This document shows, piece after piece, positions 50,416-54,287 of a stretch of DNA of 54,287 nt. Positions within the stretch are counted from its first letter, which is position 1; the number at the start of each line of letters is the position of its first letter. The notes under the pieces were generated by a model, which made no database searches, was not told where the DNA came from, and saw only the letters and a list, made by a program, of their open reading frames with translations. The DNA is from Salinimicrobium xinjiangense DSM 19287 (GTDB taxonomy: Bacteria; Bacteroidota; Bacteroidia; Flavobacteriales; Flavobacteriaceae): NCBI RefSeq assembly GCF_000423585.1, contig NZ_KE384057.1, positions 1-54,287 of the forward strand, in the 5' to 3' direction. Position numbers and translations under genes: made by a program.

Positions 50416-52290
50416 TTATTCCATTTTCACTACTTTAAAAATGGATCTACGGTTTAATTGGTGTTGTTCTTCATTACAATTAGTACAATCTACCTCAGGT
50501 TCCTCTTCTCCATAACCTTTATAGGTCACTATTCGTTCTGCGGCAACTCCATTTTCAACCAGGTAATCTCTGGTCGCCTGAGCTCTTCTTTCAGCCAGTC
50601 TGCGGTTATATGCCTCAGAACCTCTTCTATCGGTATGGGAACCAATTTCGATAACGAGTTCGGGATATTCCTCAACCATTAGATTAACGAGTTTATCCAG
50701 TTCCTGTGCAGCATCGGGACGAATATTTGCTTTGTCAAAATCAAAATAGATCTTGTTGATCTCGGCAAGATATTCCACATCATTCACGGGTGAAAGTTCA
50801 ATATTATGAACAAGTTCCGTCCTGTCATCCATGTTTGCAGTGGTGATCTGCTCGTTCTTTGTATTGTATTTAATATGCTTTGACTCAATTGGATAATTTC
50901 TGTCTCTTGCAATTTCAATTTGGTAATTCCCGAGGGAATCGGTTTCCATTACTGCAATCTGGAAATTGTTTCCATCCATAAGCCTTAGCGTCGCATTGGC
51001 AATAGGCTTGTTATTTATAGAATCTGTAACCGTTCCCCTTAGGACAAGAGGAGCAAGAATTGTCAGCTCATAAATATCGTCGTTACCCTGTCCTCCGGGC
51101 CTGTTTGAGGAAATGAACCCGCGGGTATTATCGCTGCCCGAATTGGAGAATGCAAAATCATCCATATTGCTGTTTACCGGTTCACCAAGATTTTGTACTC
51201 GGTTAGGAGAATCTGAAGTTACTACAAAAACATCCAGAAGTCCGTAACCTTTATGTCCGTCTGAAGAGAAGTAGAAGTTACCATTTTCAGCAATAAAAGG
51301 AAAAACTTCATTTCCCGGCGTATTTACAGGAGCACCTAAATTTTGTGGGGTTCCAAAAGTGCCATTTTCGACGCTTACTTTATAGATGTCAGATCCTCCC
51401 ATTCCTCCGGGAGCTTCAGAAACAAAGTATAAGGTCTTCCCATCGGCAGAGAGGCTTGGATGACCTACAGAATATTCATTGTTGCTAAACGGCAATTCTT
51501 CAATGTTGGTCCATTCTCCATTAATGAAAGAAGCCTGGTATATCTTAAGGTGGTTCACACCTTCGTCATCCTTCTTTCCGTCACGCTTTAAGTAGTTATT
51601 CCTGGTAAAGTACATGGTTTGACCATCGGCAGAAAGCGTTACAGGACCTTCATGACGAACGGTATTTACATCGCCACTTACAGGGTTTACTGTATTGCTT
51701 CCGGAAATAGCCTTGTATATATCCAGGAATGGTTCTCCAGTCCAGTCGTAGATCTTTGTTCTGGTATCTGCTGTACCTCTTGCTGAAGTAAAGTAGATTG
51801 TTCCGTTATTCTCAAAGCTTCCGAAGTCACTGAATTGAGAATTAAAATCTGCAGGTTTTACCCTGAAAGTTTCCAGACCTTCATAAACAGCGATCTCATC
51901 TTCATTAAGGAGCTGTTCCACTCCCTGAGGATTCCGGGCTGCCTCCTGATATCTTTTAAGCCACTCACGGGATTTGTCATACTCTCTCACTCCACGCAGC
52001 ATTTGTGCGTATTGATAATAAATCTCCGGAGAAACATTTGGCTGTTCCACAACCTTTTCATAATAAACTACCGCATTTTCGGGATCGCGAAGCTTATAAT
52101 AGCTATTGGCTAATTGCTGCTGATTATAATCTTTGTTGTACTCTTTTTCCAACAGGTCTTTATATTCTTCTATTGCTTTGGTATAAGCAAAATTGTCATA
52201 GTACCTGTCCGCTTTTTTTTGTTTCGACGATTGGGCGAAAACAAATGCCGGAAGGACGAGTAACAGAAGCAGAATGTATTTTTTGTTCAT
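50416..52290 (-). CDS. OmpA-family outer-membrane protein with TPR and PD40 repeats
   Basis: A 624-aa protein with a signal peptide (cleavage near FAQ). Order: TPR-like helices about 25-140, WD40/PD40 beta-propeller about 155-405 (GHPSLSADGKTLYFVSEAPG and similar blades), a carboxypeptidase-regulatory-like strand module about 410-500, and a C-terminal OmpA peptidoglycan-binding domain about 510-624 with FDFDKANIRPDA and RRGSEAYNRRLAERRA. Such proteins follow PorP in T9SS-linked adhesin operons of Flavobacteria. Start 17 bp after the PorP stop. Confidence 0.94.
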   Translation of the reverse strand: MNKKYILLLLLVLPAFVFAQSSKQKKADRYYDNFAYTKAIEEYKDLLEKEYNKDYNQQQLANSYYKLRDPENAVVYYEKVVEQPNVSPEIYYQYAQMLRGVREYDKSREWLKRYQEAARNPQGVEQLLNEDEIAVYEGLETFRVKPADFNSQFSDFGSFENNGTIYFTSARGTADTRTKIYDWTGEPFLDIYKAISGSNTVNPVSGDVNTVRHEGPVTLSADGQTMYFTRNNYLKRDGKKDDEGVNHLKIYQASFINGEWTNIEELPFSNNEYSVGHPSLSADGKTLYFVSEAPGGMGGSDIYKVSVENGTFGTPQNLGAPVNTPGNEVFPFIAENGNFYFSSDGHKGYGLLDVFVVTSDSPNRVQNLGEPVNSNMDDFAFSNSGSDNTRGFISSNRPGGQGNDDIYELTILAPLVLRGTVTDSINNKPIANATLRLMDGNNFQIAVMETDSLGNYQIEIARDRNYPIESKHIKYNTKNEQITTANMDDRTELVHNIELSPVNDVEYLAEINKIYFDFDKANIRPDAAQELDKLVNLMVEEYPELVIEIGSHTDRRGSEAYNRRLAERRAQATRDYLVENGVAAERIVTYKGYGEEEPEVDCTNCNEEQHQLNRRSIFKVVKME

Positions 52291-52306
52291 AATCCTTATT
52301 TTTTAA

Positions 52307-53227
52307 TTAAAAGAACCTTGGGGATTTGTATTTCGTGTTACCTAACCTCATTTCATAGATCAACAGGATCTCATGAGAACCTGAAGTATATGGCTGCAGG
52401 TCACTTACTGAGTATTCATAACCATAACCCACTCTAAAGCTGGGAAGGATCTGGAAATCTACGAAAGCTCCCACAGCGTCATCAAACCGGTAATTAGCTC
52501 CCAGGTACAGTTTTTCATTGAAGATAAATGTTCCCGATACATCAACAGAAAGAGGAGCTCCTCTTGTCATTTTTAAAAGGGAAGTGGGACGCAACTTTAC
52601 ATTATCACTAAGATCAAAAACGTAACCTCCGGTAAGATAATAGTGCACCTGTTCAAGGGCAACATATTCACTTCCTTCCTGGTCGTTGTTATCATTATTG
52701 ATGAATTTTGGTGCAGAAAGACCCAGGTACCAATCCTGTGAAGACAGGTAAAGACCCGCTCCAAAATTTGGCGTCCAGCGGTTGAAAATATCTCCTCTGA
52801 AAAATGGATCATCAGGTACATCTGCCATCAGCTCTTCATCAAGATTATAGTAGCTCATTCCTCCTTTAAGTCCCATCGACAGAGTAGTGGAAGAAGTAAG
52901 ATTTATTGTATAGGAGAAATCTGCATAAGCATAAGTGTAATTCTCATATCCAATGTTGTCGTTAATTATAGATACTCCGAGTCCCACTTTCTCATTTCTT
53001 AAAGGGGAGTGGATAGACAGCGTTTGTGTCTCCGGAGCACCTGCAATTCCTGCCCACTGACTCCTGTGAAGCCCCACCACCGAGATTGCATCGCGGTTAC
53101 CAGCGTAAGCCGGATTAATGGAGATAGTGTTGTACATGTATTGCGTAAACTGGGGCAATTGCTGCGCATTAGCACACACACTAATAAACAGAAGCATTAA
53201 TATTGGGTAGATTCTTTTCATGTTCAT
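52307..53227 (-). CDS. PorP/SprF-family type IX secretion membrane protein
   Basis: A 306-aa outer-membrane beta-barrel of the PorP/SprF family. Signal peptide (ANAQ), then QLPQFTQYMYNTISINPAYAGNR near 23-45 (split motif: PQFTQYM, NPAYAG), which is diagnostic. These proteins are thought to bind the C-terminal domain of a partner adhesin and hold it at the surface. It lies between the adhesin gene (4-bp gap) and the OmpA gene. Confidence 0.96.
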   Translation of the reverse strand: MNMKRIYPILMLLFISVCANAQQLPQFTQYMYNTISINPAYAGNRDAISVVGLHRSQWAGIAGAPETQTLSIHSPLRNEKVGLGVSIINDNIGYENYTYAYADFSYTINLTSSTTLSMGLKGGMSYYNLDEELMADVPDDPFFRGDIFNRWTPNFGAGLYLSSQDWYLGLSAPKFINNDNNDQEGSEYVALEQVHYYLTGGYVFDLSDNVKLRPTSLLKMTRGAPLSVDVSGTFIFNEKLYLGANYRFDDAVGAFVDFQILPSFRVGYGYEYSVSDLQPYTSGSHEILLIYEMRLGNTKYKSPRFF

Positions 53228-53231
53228 TAAT

Positions 53232-54287
53232 TTATTTTGTTCCTAGATAGATGTAACCCTGGATAGGTTCAAATCCGCTTTGTTTAATTTCTACGATATA
53301 GAAGTAGGTTCCTGAAGGTAACTGGTCTCCTGTGACAGAACTGCTTGAGGTTCCATCCCAGTTGTTTGTATAGTTGTTGGATTTATAAACTTCATTCCCC
53401 CAACGGTTGAAAACCTGTAGCGTGTAAGTGAAACCACAATCCAGACCTATTCCGACTTCAAACGTATCATTTCTATTATCACCGTTAGGAGTTACAGCTT
53501 TAGAGATGCTGTTTCTAATATCATCAACTTCACAGGGAAGGACGATACCACAATCCTCTATTTCTACAGTGATATCTGTACTGGAAGCACAGGCTCCTTC
53601 AACCACATAGGTAAAGGTGTAAAAACCGGCAGCCATGTCAGGATTCAACATGCTTCCTGTTAATGCACCAGATTGGTCTGTGTCAACCCAGGTTCCGTTT
53701 CCACTGTCTCCACTTACTAAGCTATCCAGGTCAAACACGGGATCATCATCACAGAATAAAAGAGTTGTTGGACTGATGCTGACAGTTCCCTGAGCTTCCT
53801 CAACTGTTACAGTGACCGTAGTAGATACACATCCGTCTGCATTTACTGCTGTTGCAGTGTAAGTTCCGGGCGCCAGATCTTCATAAATACCGTCAGCTTC
53901 TTCATCTGCAATTTCATTTCCATCAGCATCTTTAAGGCTGAAGGTAATACCATCTACTAATTCGAGCACTAAGAATCCGGTTGGATCTTCACAGGTAGGC
54001 TGCATAAGTTCTGTGATGACCGGAGCGTCTGGAGTTGGGTTGATAGTCAGGTTCAGCGTTGCGGTATTGGTGCATCCTGCTTCATTCTCACTCACAAAAG
54101 TATAAACTCCGCTTTCGGTATATTCAGTTCCGTTCCAGGTGTAGGAATCACAAGCTGTTGCAGATTCTTCAGAAGTAGTGCTGTTGTTGATAGTCAGGTT
54201 AAGGGTTGCAACATTAGTGCATCCGGCCTCATTCTGGCTTTCATAAGTATAGACACCGCTTTCTGTATATTCAGTTCCGTTCCAGGT
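53232..54287 (-). CDS. Giant repeat adhesin with type IX secretion C-terminal domain, partial
   Basis: The 3' end of a large secreted protein; the frame stays open to the window edge, so only 352 codons are seen. It has SprB-like Ig/immunoglobulin-type repeats (two copies of a 49-residue unit starting TWNGTEYTESGVYT, 147 bp apart, plus a related PTPDAPVITEL section) and ends with a type B CTD near VTPNGDNRNDTFEV and LQVFNRWGNEVYKS, as in gliding-motility-associated proteins. The signal directs export by T9SS; the PorP partner lies downstream. Confidence 0.93.
   Translation of the reverse strand, partial: TWNGTEYTESGVYTYESQNEAGCTNVATLNLTINNSTTSEESATACDSYTWNGTEYTESGVYTFVSENEAGCTNTATLNLTINPTPDAPVITELMQPTCEDPTGFLVLELVDGITFSLKDADGNEIADEEADGIYEDLAPGTYTATAVNADGCVSTTVTVTVEEAQGTVSISPTTLLFCDDDPVFDLDSLVSGDSGNGTWVDTDQSGALTGSMLNPDMAAGFYTFTYVVEGACASSTDITVEIEDCGIVLPCEVDDIRNSISKAVTPNGDNRNDTFEVGIGLDCGFTYTLQVFNRWGNEVYKSNNYTNNWDGTSSSSVTGDQLPSGTYFYIVEIKQSGFEPIQGYIYLGTK

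Noticed and set aside
53232-54095. A complete 287-aa gene starting at a GTG at 54095
   Set aside because: The frame continues upstream in the same repeat pattern to the window end, so this is the tail of a larger gene.

Overview
The window reads as a chromosomal segment of a marine-type Flavobacteriaceae bacterium (phylum Bacteroidota). The evidence is a type IX secretion type B C-terminal domain followed by PorP/SprF and OmpA-family genes, a Bacteroidota-type promoter (TTG, 20 nt, TATTTTTG) before rpsA, many SCN/SCS-type lipoproteins, head-GIN (DUF2807) proteins, and core genes (lpd, lon, cmk, rpsA, pyrR-pyrB, rnz) in a flavobacterial style. No tRNA, rRNA, CRISPR array or prophage was seen. 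The genus cannot be fixed from the sequence alone; the Gramella/Salegentibacter/Salinimicrobium neighbourhood is an inference.

Layout. 1-1640: 3' part of a group II intron with its reverse transcriptase, truncated by the window start. 1.7-8.0 kb: lpd, a collagen-like lipoprotein, two MsrB reductases, an alpha/beta hydrolase, an M48 metallopeptidase lipoprotein and a UMF1-type MFS transporter. 8.1-11.0 kb: an ECF sigma factor operon with a membrane protein (probable anti-sigma) and two secreted beta-repeat proteins. 11.2-16.8 kb: lon, cmk, rpsA. 16.9-21.6 kb: an NADP-dependent oxidoreductase, a macrodomain protein, an SDR and an RhlE-type helicase, separated by unusually repeat-rich gaps. 21.8-25.0 kb: pentapeptide-repeat protein, LptA-like secreted protein, L,D-transpeptidase, S33 hydrolase. 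25.0-29.9 kb: a thiol/metal stress region (ArsI-like dioxygenase, cysteine-tailed SigZ-like sigma factor, small membrane protein, DUF302, DsbA/FrnE-like protein, GMC oxidoreductase) that also holds decayed rhodanese and possible OsmC genes. 30.1-46 kb: mostly single-gene metabolic, transport and envelope functions (GltS, MFS, DUF2892, AhpD-like, TPR regulator, SDR-DUF2867, amidohydrolase, MgsA, DUF2255, sterol desaturase, an atypical kinase-like protein, an F420-reductase-like protein, a DUF389 fusion). 46-48.8 kb: pyrR-pyrB-STAS-like-rnz. 49-50.3 kb: two CAP-domain lipoproteins. 50.4-54.3 kb: OmpA-PorP-giant adhesin operon, cut by the window end.

The most unusual signal is not a gene. Many 3' flanks of genes (1646-1680, 14561-14690, 17884-18461, 19866-19900, 20049-20083, 20359-20393) carry degenerate tandem arrays with a 7-nt period (8 nt in one block), each with a different heptamer and usually starting or ending within a few bases of a stop codon. 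One of them is built into three copies of a 168-bp (24 x 7) unit. A second dispersed signal is a short palindrome with the half-site TTTTTGRCACC found in several intergenic gaps. Both deserve a genome-wide search.
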